This document shows, in pieces, positions 18,331 through 27,184 of a stretch of DNA of 64,000 bases (within the stretch, counting starts at the first letter, position 1; every line of letters starts with the position of its first letter). The position numbers and the translations under genes were made by a program. This DNA is from Nocardia cyriacigeorgica GUH-2 (GTDB taxonomy: Bacteria > Actinomycetota > Actinomycetes > Mycobacteriales > Mycobacteriaceae). The stretch is from the NCBI RefSeq assembly GCF_000284035.1, contig NC_016887.1, positions 1,426,001 to 1,490,000 on the forward strand, in the 5' to 3' direction. The notes beneath the pieces are model-generated. The model saw nothing but the letters and a program-made list of their open reading frames with translations, did not search any database and was not told the DNA's origin.

Positions 18331-19242
18331 TCAGCCGGGGCGCCCGCGCAATTCGGCCGATCGTGACTCGACCTCGGCGCGCAGTGCGGTGAGTACCGCG
18401 CGAACGGCATTGCTGCGCAACGATTCCTCGCGCGCCACCGACCAATACGAGATCTCCGGATTGAACTCCGCGCGCAACAGCCGCCGCAGTTCGGGTCGCT
18501 CGTCGGCCAGATACACCGGCAGAATCCCGATGCCCGCGCCCGCGACCGTGGCTTCGACGTGAGCGAAGACGCTGGTCGAGCGCAGGCTGGTGGCCGGCTG
18601 TGGCAGCAGCTTGGCGGCCAGATCCAATTCGTCGACCTGCAGCGCGGATTCGATGTAGTAGATCAAGCGGTGATCGGCGAGGTCGGCGAGCGAGGCGGGG
18701 CTGCCGTGGCGGGACAGGTAGGTGTCGCTGGCGTAGAGGCCCAGGTAGTAGTCGGTCAGGAAACGCGCGATGGCCCGGTGCACATCCGGGCGGCCCGCGA
18801 CGATCTCCAGATCGACTCCCGACCGGTTCTGGCGCACCCGCCGGGTCGCGCTGATCAGCTCCACCGACAGCCGCGGATGGCGTTCTTGCAGCCGCGCCAG
18901 CGCCGGCACCGCGAACCGCACCGCGAAACCATCCGAGGCCGCGATCCGCACCAGCCCGCTCACGCCGTCGCGCACCGCTTGGGCCGGGGTGGCCAGCTGC
19001 TGCAACGAGCGCTCGATCTCCTCGGCCACGACCAAGGCGCCACGACCCAATTCGGTGAGTTCCCAGCCGCCCGATCCGCGCACCAGCACCCGCCCGCCCA
19101 TGGCCTTCTCCAAGGCGGCGATGCGGCGCGAGGCGGTGGTCGAGTTCACGCCGAGCGCGTCGGCGGCCGCGGAGAATTTGCCCAGCCGCGCCACGGCCAG
19201 CATGACCAGCAGATCATCGGGGTTGGGCTGGCCCGCGGCCAT
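18331..19242 (-). CDS. LysR family regulator divergent from mmsBA
   Basis: A 303-residue LysR-type regulator. The helix-turn-helix includes KFSAAADALGVNSTTASRRI near the N-terminus, and the remainder is the periplasmic-binding-like effector domain. It lies back to back with mmsB-mmsA, the usual position for a regulator of its neighbour. A CTGCAAA repeat cluster sits in the intergenic region. It probably activates or represses valine/3-hydroxyisobutyrate catabolism in response to a pathway intermediate. The start is ATG 19242; GTG 19263 is an alternative, seven codons longer. Confidence 0.82.
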   Translation of the reverse strand: MAAGQPNPDDLLVMLAVARLGKFSAAADALGVNSTTASRRIAALEKAMGGRVLVRGSGGWELTELGRGALVVAEEIERSLQQLATPAQAVRDGVSGLVRIAASDGFAVRFAVPALARLQERHPRLSVELISATRRVRQNRSGVDLEIVAGRPDVHRAIARFLTDYYLGLYASDTYLSRHGSPASLADLADHRLIYYIESALQVDELDLAAKLLPQPATSLRSTSVFAHVEATVAGAGIGILPVYLADERPELRRLLRAEFNPEISYWSVAREESLRSNAVRAVLTALRAEVESRSAELRGRPG

Positions 19243-19284
19243 GTTTCGTCGCTCTGCCGTCACCCGACGATCTCACCACGAAGG

Positions 19285-19312
19285 CTGCAAATTTGCAGCA
19301 CATTGCTGCAAA
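19285..19312. promoter_or_regulatory. CTGCAAA operator cluster between lysR and mmsB
   Basis: CTGCAAATTTGCAG (19285-19298) is a perfect 14-bp palindrome. A third CTGCAAA half-site begins at 19306, exactly 21 bp (two helical turns) after the first. This fits a LysR-type recognition plus activation site arrangement between the divergent genes. Confidence 0.65.
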
Positions 19313-19410
19313 AGTAGGCCAAGAACTGCATTGATATCCATGCGGGGCGTCCCATAGCGTGGCCTGCATCACTTCGTACTTGCCAATCGACATCAGGATG
19401 GAGCTCGACG

Positions 19411-20304
19411 ATGGCAACAATCGCGTGGATCGGCCTCGGCCATATGGGCCAGCCCATGACGGCGAATCTGGTGGCCAAGGGGCACACCGTCCACGGTTTC
19501 GACCTGAACGCCGACGCACTCGCCGCCGCGGCGGCCACGGGTGTGAAGCCGTGTGAGTCGATCGCCGAGGCGGTGCGTGGGGTGGACGCGGTGTTCACCA
19601 TGCTGCCCAAGGGTGAGAACGTACGCGCGGTGTACGAGGGTCCCGATGGGGTGCTCGCGCAGGCGGATTCGTCGGCCTTGCTGGTGGACAGCTCCACCAT
19701 CGATATCGACACCGCGGCCGCCCTGCACGAGATGGCGCGCGAACGGGGTTTCCGATTCGTCGACGCTCCCGTCTCCGGCGGCATCAGCGGCGCCGCCGCC
19801 GCGACGCTCACCTTCATGCTCGGCGGCGAGCCGGATGCGGTGGACGCCGCCGCCGAACTCGTCGAGCCGATGAGCCGCAACATCATCCGCACCGGCGGCG
19901 CCACCTCCGGTCAGGCCGCCAAGATCTGCAACAACATGATGCTGCTGATCAATCTGGCCGGCTGCGCCGAAGGTGCGGTGCTGGCCCAGCGCCTCGGGCT
20001 GGACCCGCAGGTGTTCTGGAATGTCGCCTCGGTGTCGTCGGCGGATTCGTGGGCGCTGCGCACCTGGTATCCGGTGCCGGGGATCGTCGAAACCTCCGCC
20101 GCCAACAACGGTTTCGATCCGACCTTCGCCGCCAGCCTGGCCAACAAGGACATCGGCCTGGCGCTGCGCGCGGGCGAATCCACCGGCACCCCGCTGCCGA
20201 CGGCGAGCATCGTCGCAGGCCAACTCCAAGACCTCGTCGACAGCGGCCTCGGTGACCGCGACTGCGCGCTGATCATCAAGCACATCGACGACTCCATCGC
20301 CTGA
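19411..20304 (+). CDS. mmsB: 3-hydroxyisobutyrate dehydrogenase
   Basis: A 297-residue NAD-dependent beta-hydroxyacid dehydrogenase. N-terminal Rossmann motif IGLGHMGQPMTANLV; substrate motif DAPVSGGISGA; catalytic lysine in GQAAKICNNM, near residue 170. It oxidises 3-hydroxyisobutyrate to methylmalonate semialdehyde in valine breakdown. The following gene (25-bp gap) encodes the next enzyme. Start ATG 19411 with nearby GGAG. Controlled, by position, by the divergent LysR gene. Confidence 0.92.
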   Translation: MATIAWIGLGHMGQPMTANLVAKGHTVHGFDLNADALAAAAATGVKPCESIAEAVRGVDAVFTMLPKGENVRAVYEGPDGVLAQADSSALLVDSSTIDIDTAAALHEMARERGFRFVDAPVSGGISGAAAATLTFMLGGEPDAVDAAAELVEPMSRNIIRTGGATSGQAAKICNNMMLLINLAGCAEGAVLAQRLGLDPQVFWNVASVSSADSWALRTWYPVPGIVETSAANNGFDPTFAASLANKDIGLALRAGESTGTPLPTASIVAGQLQDLVDSGLGDRDCALIIKHIDDSIA

Positions 20305-20329
20305 GCTCCCGACCCGAAAGACACAGACA

Positions 20330-21814
20330 ATGAACCGCATTCCGCATTACCTCAACGGCAAACGCATCGACACCGGCGTCCGCACCGGGCCGGTCTTCGA
20401 CCCCGCCACCGGCGCACAGACCGCCGAGGTGGTCTTCGCCTCCGCCGCGGAGGTCGCCGATGCCGTCCAGATCGCCAAGAACGCCCTGCCGGGCTGGCGC
20501 GCCACCAGCCTCATCAAACGCTCGGATGTGTTCTTCCGGTTGCGTCACCTGATCGGCGAACGGCGCGAGGAACTGGCCCGGATCATCTCGGCCGAGCACG
20601 GCAAGACCGTCGCCGACGCAATGGGCGAGATCGCCCGCGGGGTGGAGAACGTCGAATTCGTCGCCGGGCTCACCCATCTGCTCAAGGGTGACTACTCCGA
20701 GCAGGTGGCCGGTGGGGTCGACGTGCATCAGGTGAAGCAGCCGGTCGGTGTGGTCGCCTGCATCACCCCGTTCAACTTCCCGGCGATGGTGCCGCTGTGG
20801 ATGGTGGCCTCGGCCATCGCCTGCGGCAACACCGTCATCCTCAAGCCGAGCGAGAAGGACCCGTCGGCGGCGGTGTTCATCGCCGAACTGTTCAGCGAGG
20901 CGGGCCTGCCCGACGGCGTGCTGAATGTGGTGCACGGCGACAAGGAAGCCGTCGACGCGCTCATCGACGACAGTGACGTCGCCGCGGTCAGTTTCGTCGG
21001 CTCCACACCCATCGCCGAGGCCATCTACCGCCGCGCCTCCGATCAGGGCAAGCGCGTGCAAGCCCTGGGCGGGGCGAAGAACCACATGGTGGTCATGCCC
21101 GACGCCGACCTCGACGCCGCCGCCGACGCGGCCGTCTCCGCCGCCTACGGTTCCGCCGGTGAGCGCTGCATGGCGGTCTCGGTGCTGGTCGCGGTCGGTG
21201 AGGTCGCCGATCCGCTGATCGACAAGATCGGCGACCGGGTGCGGGCCCTGCGCATCGGACCGGGATCGGACCCGGCTTCGGAGATGGGTCCGCTGATCAC
21301 CCGCGAGGCCAGGGACCGGGTCGCCTCCTATGTGGCCGGTGCGGCCGCAGAGGGCGCGAAGGTGGTGGTCGACGGACGTCAGCAGGTGTTCGACTCCGAC
21401 GGATTCTTCATCGGCGTCAGCCTCATCGACGAGGTCCGGCCCGGCATGAAGGTCTACGACGACGAGATCTTCGGCCCGGTGCTCGCGGTGGTCCGCGTCG
21501 GCAGCTACCAGGAGGCCGTCGACCTGGTCAACGACAACTACTACGGCAACGGCGTCGCCATCTTCACCCGCGACGGCAAATCGGCCCGGCAGTTCGAGTT
21601 CGACGTGGAGGTCGGCATGGTCGGCGTCAACGTCCCGATCCCGGTCCCGATCGGCGCCTACTCGTTCGGCGGCTGGAAGAAGTCGCTGTTCGGCGACACC
21701 CACATCTACGGGCCCGAAAGCATCCACTTCTACACCCGCAGCAAGGTCGTCACCACCCGCTGGCCGGAGCCGTCGGAAAGCCAGGTCAACCTGGGCTTCC
21801 CCACCAACTCCTGA
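20330..21814 (+). CDS. mmsA: CoA-acylating methylmalonate-semialdehyde dehydrogenase
   Basis: A 494-residue aldehyde dehydrogenase superfamily enzyme. It converts methylmalonate semialdehyde with CoA and NAD to propionyl-CoA and CO2. The catalytic cysteine is residue 280 in SAGERCMA. The CoA-acylating subfamily marks are VCITPFNFPAMVP-like (here VACITPFNFPAMVPLW) and KPSEKDPS, which replace the glutamate-containing motif of hydrolytic aldehyde dehydrogenases. Full length for the family. Forms an operon with mmsB; a strong terminator follows. Confidence 0.93.
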   Translation: MNRIPHYLNGKRIDTGVRTGPVFDPATGAQTAEVVFASAAEVADAVQIAKNALPGWRATSLIKRSDVFFRLRHLIGERREELARIISAEHGKTVADAMGEIARGVENVEFVAGLTHLLKGDYSEQVAGGVDVHQVKQPVGVVACITPFNFPAMVPLWMVASAIACGNTVILKPSEKDPSAAVFIAELFSEAGLPDGVLNVVHGDKEAVDALIDDSDVAAVSFVGSTPIAEAIYRRASDQGKRVQALGGAKNHMVVMPDADLDAAADAAVSAAYGSAGERCMAVSVLVAVGEVADPLIDKIGDRVRALRIGPGSDPASEMGPLITREARDRVASYVAGAAAEGAKVVVDGRQQVFDSDGFFIGVSLIDEVRPGMKVYDDEIFGPVLAVVRVGSYQEAVDLVNDNYYGNGVAIFTRDGKSARQFEFDVEVGMVGVNVPIPVPIGAYSFGGWKKSLFGDTHIYGPESIHFYTRSKVVTTRWPEPSESQVNLGFPTNS

Positions 21815-21821
21815 CCGGAAC

Positions 21822-21855
21822 ACGCGGCACCCTTCCGCGGGGGAGGGTGCCGCGT
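21822..21855 (+). terminator. Terminator of the mmsBA operon
   Basis: A perfect 12-bp stem (ACGCGGCACCCT, 21822-21833; complement 21844-21855) with a 10-nt loop, starting 8 bp after the mmsA stop. Confidence 0.8.
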
Positions 21856-21942
21856 CCTCCCCGGGGCAGACTGCACGGCGGCGGGCCGGTCGGCCGCACG
21901 TCCGCTGGTTCGCCACGGAGGGCCGGCGGGTTCGGCGTCGCG

Positions 21943-22875
21943 TCACAAACGCTGCGCTGCGGGCTCGTCGGCCGCACTCTCCGCCGGTTCGCCACGCTGG
22001 GCGCGCAGCTGGGCGAACGAGTAGGCGACGGCTCCCGCCCAGATCACCCCGACGATGGCGTAGACCACCCACCGTGCGCCCGCACCCGCATCGATCCAGT
22101 CACTGCGCAGCAGTGTGCGGATATTGGTCAGCACGATGAGTCCGCCGACCGCCGAACCCAGCACCCGCGGCGGCACGTGCCGGACCAGCCAGGCCGCGAT
22201 CGGCGCGGCGATCAGCCCGCCGGCCAGCAGCGCCAGCGTCCAGCCGAGGTTCACCCCGGCCGAACCGAGCCCGACCAAGAAGCCCACGCTCGCGGCCACG
22301 GCGACCAGGAACTCACTGGTATCGATCGAACCGATCACCTTGCGTGGTTCCATCCGTCCGCTGGCCAGGATGGCGGGCGTGCCGACCGGGCCCCAGCCGC
22401 CGCCACCGGTCGCGTCCAGGAAGCCGGCGACCAGGCCGAGTGGGGTGAGGAAGCGTTTGCGCAACGGCTTGCCGAGGTTGGTGCGCGGCAGATCGAGCAG
22501 CGTGAACCGCCCGAGCAGATAGACCCCGAGCCCCAGCAGGATCAGCGCCATCACCGGTTTGGCCAGATCGGTGGACAGGCTGGACAACACCGTCGCCCCG
22601 ATGAAGGCCCCCAGCGCACCGGGAATACCGATCCTGGCCACCACCCGCCAGTCCACATTGCCGAACTTCCAGTGCGCCACACCCGATGCGAGCGTGGTAC
22701 CGATCTCGGCCAGATGCACCGTGGCCGACGCCGCCGCAGGATTGGTACCGAACGCCAACAGCAACGTCGTCGACGTGACGCCATAGGCCATCCCGAGACT
22801 GCCGTCCACCAGCTGTGCGGCCAACCCGGCGAAAGCCAGGAGAATAACTGTGCGCATTCCGGACAAGTTAGACAT
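21943..22875 (-). CDS. TauE/SafE family membrane transporter (sulfite exporter-like)
   Basis: A 310-residue membrane protein with 8 or so helices. The N-terminal repeat QLVDGSLGMAYGVTSTTLLL and the second repeat DATGGGGWGPVGTPAI are the duplicated glycine-rich motifs of the TauE/SafE family, which export sulfite, sulfonates or small organic anions. ATG 22875 is used as the start; ATG 22857 is an alternative. The gene stands alone between the mmsA terminator and tRNA-Arg. Confidence 0.85.
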   Translation of the reverse strand: MSNLSGMRTVILLAFAGLAAQLVDGSLGMAYGVTSTTLLLAFGTNPAAASATVHLAEIGTTLASGVAHWKFGNVDWRVVARIGIPGALGAFIGATVLSSLSTDLAKPVMALILLGLGVYLLGRFTLLDLPRTNLGKPLRKRFLTPLGLVAGFLDATGGGGWGPVGTPAILASGRMEPRKVIGSIDTSEFLVAVAASVGFLVGLGSAGVNLGWTLALLAGGLIAAPIAAWLVRHVPPRVLGSAVGGLIVLTNIRTLLRSDWIDAGAGARWVVYAIVGVIWAGAVAYSFAQLRAQRGEPAESAADEPAAQRL

Positions 22876-23076
22876 CCAGACCAGCTCTGCCGAGCCCTAC
22901 GATCACCACGATTCCAACTAGTGCATAGACCGGTTGTGTGCGCTGCGGCTGGTCGGATCAGCTGGCTGAGCGGCAGCGCGGGTGCCGAACGGTTCCGGCG
23001 AAATCCCTAGGTGTTTGGGCCGGCTTCGGTGCGGGTATTAACCGCGGTGACCCGCAACACGCAGGTCACCGCGGAC

Positions 23077-23153
23077 TGGCGCCCCCGGCAGGAATCGAAC
23101 CTGCGACCTAGGGATTAGAAGGCCCTTGCTCTATCCAACTGAGCTACGGAGGC
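23077..23153 (-). tRNA. tRNA-Arg (TCT)
   Basis: A complete cloverleaf on the minus strand, 77 nt including an encoded CCA. Acceptor arm GCCTCCG/CGGGGGC, D-arm GCTCAGTTGGATAGAGC, anticodon loop CTTCTAA (anticodon TCT, reading AGA), T-arm GCAGGTTCGAATCCTGC. It reads AGA codons, which are rare in this DNA. Confidence 0.95.
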
Positions 23154-23300
23154 AGTGGGTTCCACCATGGCCGACTTCGGCCGTGCTGTCCAGCGGAAAA
23201 GTATAGCGACCGTCCAGCTTTGCCGAGGGGCGGCGCGGTCGTGCGATGGGGATGCCGGGCCGGGCACGCCGGGTCGGCGCTGCCGACTACCCTCAGTCGT

Positions 23301-25340
23301 ATGTCGTCACCGCAGGGCCCGTCCGCCGAAACCGACGTCGAGCTCGCTCGGCCGGGTTCGGCGACGACCTTCGCGGCGCTGGGTGTGCTGGCCGGTGCGA
23401 TCACCGCGGTGGTAGCCGCACTGGTGGTCGGTTTGTCGGCCGCCGAGGCGCTGACGCTGCTCGGTATTCCCGATCCCGGACCGCTGACCACCTACGGTAT
23501 GCCTGCGGTGCGCGCGCTGTCGGATCTGTTCGCCGCGCTGACGGTCGGCTCGCTGCTGTTCGCCGCGTTCCTCATCCCGCCGCAATCGAGTGGCCTGCTC
23601 GACGTCGGTGGCTATCGCGCGGTGCGCCGGGCCTCGAATATGGCGTTGGCCTGGGCGTGTTGCGCCGCGCTGCTGGTTCCGCTGACGGTGTCCGACACGA
23701 CCGGGCGCCCTGTGCGGGAGGTGCTCGCGCCGACAGATCTGTGGGGTGCGATCGATCAGGTCGCGCTCGCGGGCGCGTGGCGCACGACGGTGATCTTCGC
23801 GTTGATCGTCGCGGTCGGTTGCCGGCTGGCGCTGCGCTGGGGCTGGACGCCGGTGCTGTTCGGCGCCGCCATCGCCACCATGATGCCGCTGGCGTTCACC
23901 GGCCATTCGTCGTCGGGCGGGTCACATGACGTGGCCACCAACAGTCTGATCCTGCATCTGATCTCGGCGGCGATCTGGGTGGGCGGACTGTTCGCGGTGC
24001 TCGCGCACGCACTGCGTGACGGTACCCACACCGATATCGCCGCCCGCCGGTTCTCCGGGATCGCGACCGTGGCGTTCGTCGTCATCGCGGCCAGCGGCGT
24101 CATCAATTCCTGGGTGCGGGTCCCGCTGGACGAGCTGTTCACCAGCACCTACGGCCGGCTGGTGCTGGCCAAGGCCGCCGCGCTCATAGTGCTCGGCGTG
24201 TTCGGCTACTTCCAGCGGCGCGCGGCGCTTCCGGCGCTGGCCGCCGATCCGAAGGACCGCTCGGCGCTGATCCGCTTCGCCGCGGTCGAGGTGCTGATCT
24301 TCGCCGCGACCATCGGCCTGGCCGCCGGGCTGGGCCGCACGCCGCCACCGCCGCCGCGTACGGTGCCGACTCCGGTGGAGGTGGAACTCGGCTATGAACT
24401 GGCCGGACCGCCCACGGTGGCGCGACTGCTGTTCGACTGGCGCTTCGATCTGATCTTCGGAACCATCGCGATCGTGCTCGCGGTGCTGTATCTGCTCGGA
24501 GTGCGCCGGCTGCACACACGCGGCGACGCCTGGCCGATCGGACGCACGATTGCCTGGCTGTCGGGCTGCGTCATCCTGCTGTTCACGACCTCCTCGGGCG
24601 TCGGCCGGTACATGCCCGCCATGTTCAGCGTGCACATGGGCGCGCATATGGCGCTGTCGATGCTGGTGCCGATCCTGCTGGCACTCGGCGGCGCGGTGAC
24701 CCTCGCGCTGCGCGCGCTGCCGCCCGCCGGTCGCGGCGGAGTGCCGGGACCGCGCGAATGGATCCTGGCTGCGGTGCACAACCCGGTGTCGCGGGCGCTG
24801 ACCCAGCCGGTGGTGGCCTCGGTCATCTTCGTCGGCGGTTTCTACGCCCTCTACTTGGGTGGCATCTTCGACAACTTCGTCGACTCGCACGCCGCCCACT
24901 TGTTGATGAACCTGCACTTCCTGTTGAGCGGCTACCTCTTCTACTGGGTGGTGATCGGCATCGATCCCAAGCCCCGGCAGGTGCAACCGCTGACCAAACT
25001 GGGCATGGTGTTCGGTTCCTTGCCGTTCCACGCCTTCTTCGGTGTCGCCCTGATGAGCACCACCACCGTGCTCGGCGGCTGGTTCTATCGCAGCCTCGGC
25101 CTGGACTGGAACACCGATTTGCTCGGCGACCAGCGCACCGGCGGCAGCCTGGCCTGGGCCAGCGGCGAGGTGCCGCTGGTGGTGGTGATGCTGGCGCTGC
25201 TGATCCAGTGGTCGCGCAGCGATCAGCGACTGGCCCAGCGCACCGACCGGGCGGCCGAACGCGATCACGACGCGGAGCTTGCCGCGCACAACGCCATGTT
25301 CGCCGAACTCGCCCAACGCGACCGGGCGGTGCGCAAATGA
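23301..25340 (+). CDS. CopD-CtaG fusion: copper-resistance/cytochrome oxidase assembly membrane protein
   Basis: A 679-residue polytopic protein. The N-terminal half (about 1-350) is a CopD-like copper-transport domain with HSSSGGSHD and LHLISAAIWVGG motifs. The C-terminal half is a caa3-type CtaG domain with conserved metal-ligand-type residues in MFSVHMGAHMALSMLVP and AHLLMNLHFLLSGYLFYW. M. tuberculosis Rv0102 has the same fusion. It likely moves copper across the membrane for insertion into cytochrome oxidase. ATG 23301 is chosen; the upstream open frame overlaps low-complexity sequence. Its TGA overlaps the ATG of the next gene (ATGA). Confidence 0.87.
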   Translation: MSSPQGPSAETDVELARPGSATTFAALGVLAGAITAVVAALVVGLSAAEALTLLGIPDPGPLTTYGMPAVRALSDLFAALTVGSLLFAAFLIPPQSSGLLDVGGYRAVRRASNMALAWACCAALLVPLTVSDTTGRPVREVLAPTDLWGAIDQVALAGAWRTTVIFALIVAVGCRLALRWGWTPVLFGAAIATMMPLAFTGHSSSGGSHDVATNSLILHLISAAIWVGGLFAVLAHALRDGTHTDIAARRFSGIATVAFVVIAASGVINSWVRVPLDELFTSTYGRLVLAKAAALIVLGVFGYFQRRAALPALAADPKDRSALIRFAAVEVLIFAATIGLAAGLGRTPPPPPRTVPTPVEVELGYELAGPPTVARLLFDWRFDLIFGTIAIVLAVLYLLGVRRLHTRGDAWPIGRTIAWLSGCVILLFTTSSGVGRYMPAMFSVHMGAHMALSMLVPILLALGGAVTLALRALPPAGRGGVPGPREWILAAVHNPVSRALTQPVVASVIFVGGFYALYLGGIFDNFVDSHAAHLLMNLHFLLSGYLFYWVVIGIDPKPRQVQPLTKLGMVFGSLPFHAFFGVALMSTTTVLGGWFYRSLGLDWNTDLLGDQRTGGSLAWASGEVPLVVVMLALLIQWSRSDQRLAQRTDRAAERDHDAELAAHNAMFAELAQRDRAVRK

Positions 25341-26305
25341 CCGGCCAGAAGACCTCCTCGCCGCGGCAACGACCCGTTTCCCGGGTGTATCGCTCCGACG
25401 TGCGCGCGGCCCGCAGGCGGCTGGCCGGACGGATCCGCCGCACCCCGGTCTTCCACACTTCCGTCTCCGGCCCGGACGGACCGGTGCCGGTCACCCTCAA
25501 ATTGGAGCACCTGCAACACGGCGGCACCTTCAAGGCGCGGGGCAGTTTCAACGCGCTGCTGGAATCGGGCGAGCACACCGACCACGTCGTCATCGCCTCC
25601 GGTGGCAATGCCGGGATCGCCGCGGCGCTCGCGGCCGCCGCGCTGGGCAAGACGTGCACGGTGGTGGTTCCGGAGTCGGCACCGCATACCAAGGTCGCGG
25701 CCATGTGGTCCTATGGCGCAGAGGTGCTGTGGCACGGCACCACCTACGCCGAGGCCTACGACTACGCGACCGAACTCGCGGTCGAACGCCAGGCTCTGCA
25801 ACTGCATGCCTACGACCTGCCCGCCGTCGTCTCCGGCGCCGGTGTGGTCGGGCTCGAGATCGAAGAACAGGTCCGTGGCCGTCCGCCGGTCCTGGTCGCG
25901 GTGGGTGGCGGCGGGCTGGTCGCCGGTATCGCCGCGGCACTCGGCCGCAGGCAGCGCGTGATCGGGGTGGAGCCGGAAGGGGTGCCGACGCTGCACGCGG
26001 CGGTGACGGCCCGGCGACCGGTCGAGGTCGAGGTGTCGAGCATCGCGGCCGACGCACTCGGCGCCTCCCGGATCGGCGATATCGCCTTCGACATCGTGCG
26101 CCGCTACGACGTGGGATCGGTGCTGGTCAGCGATGACGCCATCGCCGATGCACGGGAGTACCTGTGGCGGGAGTTCCGGATGGTGGTCGGGCTGGCCGGG
26201 GCGACCGCGCTGGCCGCGATCCGCAGCGGGGCGTATGTGCCGGCGCCGGGGGAGCGGCCGGTCGTGGTGCTCTGCGGGGCGAATACCGATCTGACCACGT
26301 TCTAG
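25337..26305 (+). CDS. PLP-dependent threonine/serine dehydratase-like enzyme
   Basis: A 322-residue fold-type II PLP enzyme. The Schiff-base lysine is in GGTFKARGSFN, the asparagine loop is SGGNAG, and the phosphate-binding glycine loop is VGGGGLVAGIA. Length (about 320) matches catabolic threonine ammonia-lyases/serine-threonine dehydratases without a C-terminal ACT domain, so it is probably not the feedback-inhibited biosynthetic IlvA. It deaminates threonine or serine to a 2-oxo acid. It overlaps the CopD-CtaG gene by 4 bp, implying cotranscription, although no metabolic link is obvious. Confidence 0.85.
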   Translation: MTGQKTSSPRQRPVSRVYRSDVRAARRRLAGRIRRTPVFHTSVSGPDGPVPVTLKLEHLQHGGTFKARGSFNALLESGEHTDHVVIASGGNAGIAAALAAAALGKTCTVVVPESAPHTKVAAMWSYGAEVLWHGTTYAEAYDYATELAVERQALQLHAYDLPAVVSGAGVVGLEIEEQVRGRPPVLVAVGGGGLVAGIAAALGRRQRVIGVEPEGVPTLHAAVTARRPVEVEVSSIAADALGASRIGDIAFDIVRRYDVGSVLVSDDAIADAREYLWREFRMVVGLAGATALAAIRSGAYVPAPGERPVVVLCGANTDLTTF

Positions 26306-26393
26306 GGCGAGCCAGGCACTGTCGTAAGGCGGTGCCGTGTGGTTGCGGCCCCGAGGTTGCGGGCGCGGTCCTTGTGCTCGTGCGGAACATCGG

Positions 26394-26421
26394 TTGTTCA
26401 CAGCAGCCGGAGTTATCCACA
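26394..26421 (+). promoter_or_regulatory. Two DnaA-box-like 9-mers upstream of ssb
   Basis: TTGTTCACA (26394-26402, one mismatch to the actinobacterial TTGTCCACA) and TTATCCACA (26413-26421, exact consensus DnaA box) lie in the same orientation, 19 bp apart. They are about 175 bp before the single-strand-binding protein gene. No gene is seen in 26306-26596. Confidence 0.45.
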
Positions 26422-26596
26422 CCCGGCGATTTCCGGCTGTCGTCGATGCCGATTCCCGCGCATGCTGGTGGCGTTGCTCGTGGTGGTCGATGACCGTCGC
26501 AGGTGTCGGTGGTCGAGTCCGTCGCCCTGCACCGCCGCAGCGACACACGACCGGCGCAGCGCCGGTCGTCCGGGGCGCCGACGAAGGGGTGGACAG

Positions 26597-27112
26597 ATGT
26601 ACGAGACGTTTTCGACCGTGGTGGGGACCGTGGCCACCCAGCCGGTCACCCGCGAACTGCCGGGCGGTGAGCAGGTGCTGACCTTCCGGATGGCCAGCAC
26701 CTCCCGCAGACTCGACCGCGATTCGGGCGACTGGGTCGACAGCGGCACCTTGTTCCTGACGGTGAGCTGTTGGCGCAAGCTGGTCGCGGGGGTGCAGGCC
26801 TCGATCGGGCGGGGCGATCCGATCATCGCGCACGGTCAGCTGCGGACCAATGAATACCGCACCCGCGACGGCGTCGACCGGCGCGATCTGGAGATGCGGG
26901 CCAGCGCGATCGGCCCGGATCTGTCCAGGTGCACGGCGGTGGTGCGGCGCAGGCACCAGGCCGCGCATGCCGAGGAGCCCGGGATGGGGAATACTGCTGG
27001 GCACTCAGGCGCTGATGGTCGAGAGCATGGGGGCGACGGGCAGCAGGTGGCCGCGGAGATCTCCGCGCAGGCACCGCCCCGGACTCCCGACCACGAACCC
27101 GTCGGCGCCTGA
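26597..27112 (+). CDS. ssb: Single-stranded DNA-binding protein, second type (Rv2478c-like)
   Basis: A 171-residue protein with one N-terminal OB-fold, about residues 1-110. It carries the SSB pattern VVGTVATQPVTREL, then LTFRMASTSRR and FLTVSCWRKLV. The C-terminal part is a low-complexity Arg/His/Gly tail ending DHEPVGA, without the acidic DDDIPF tip that recruits partner proteins in housekeeping SSB. It therefore looks like the paralogous SSBb class (M. tuberculosis Rv2478c) used in special conditions. Next to ettA, as in mycobacteria. Confidence 0.82.
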   Translation: MYETFSTVVGTVATQPVTRELPGGEQVLTFRMASTSRRLDRDSGDWVDSGTLFLTVSCWRKLVAGVQASIGRGDPIIAHGQLRTNEYRTRDGVDRRDLEMRASAIGPDLSRCTAVVRRRHQAAHAEEPGMGNTAGHSGADGREHGGDGQQVAAEISAQAPPRTPDHEPVGA

Positions 27113-27184
27113 GGCGCATGCGCGCCGAGCGCGGGCGCTGGCTCTGCTTCGATCCGACATTCCTCGCACCGATAGGCTTTGCTC

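Noticed and set aside
20276..22072. 598-codon open frame antisense to mmsA
   Set aside because: mmsA on the plus strand is intact with its catalytic cysteine; the antisense product has no recognisable domain.
24758..25336. Apparent upstream extension of the threonine-dehydratase-like gene
   Set aside because: It lies inside the CopD-CtaG gene out of frame; the ATG at 25337 gives a normal family N-terminus.
26315..26336. Terminator after the threonine-dehydratase-like gene
   Set aside because: GGCAC/GTGCC gives only a 5-bp stem; too weak to call.
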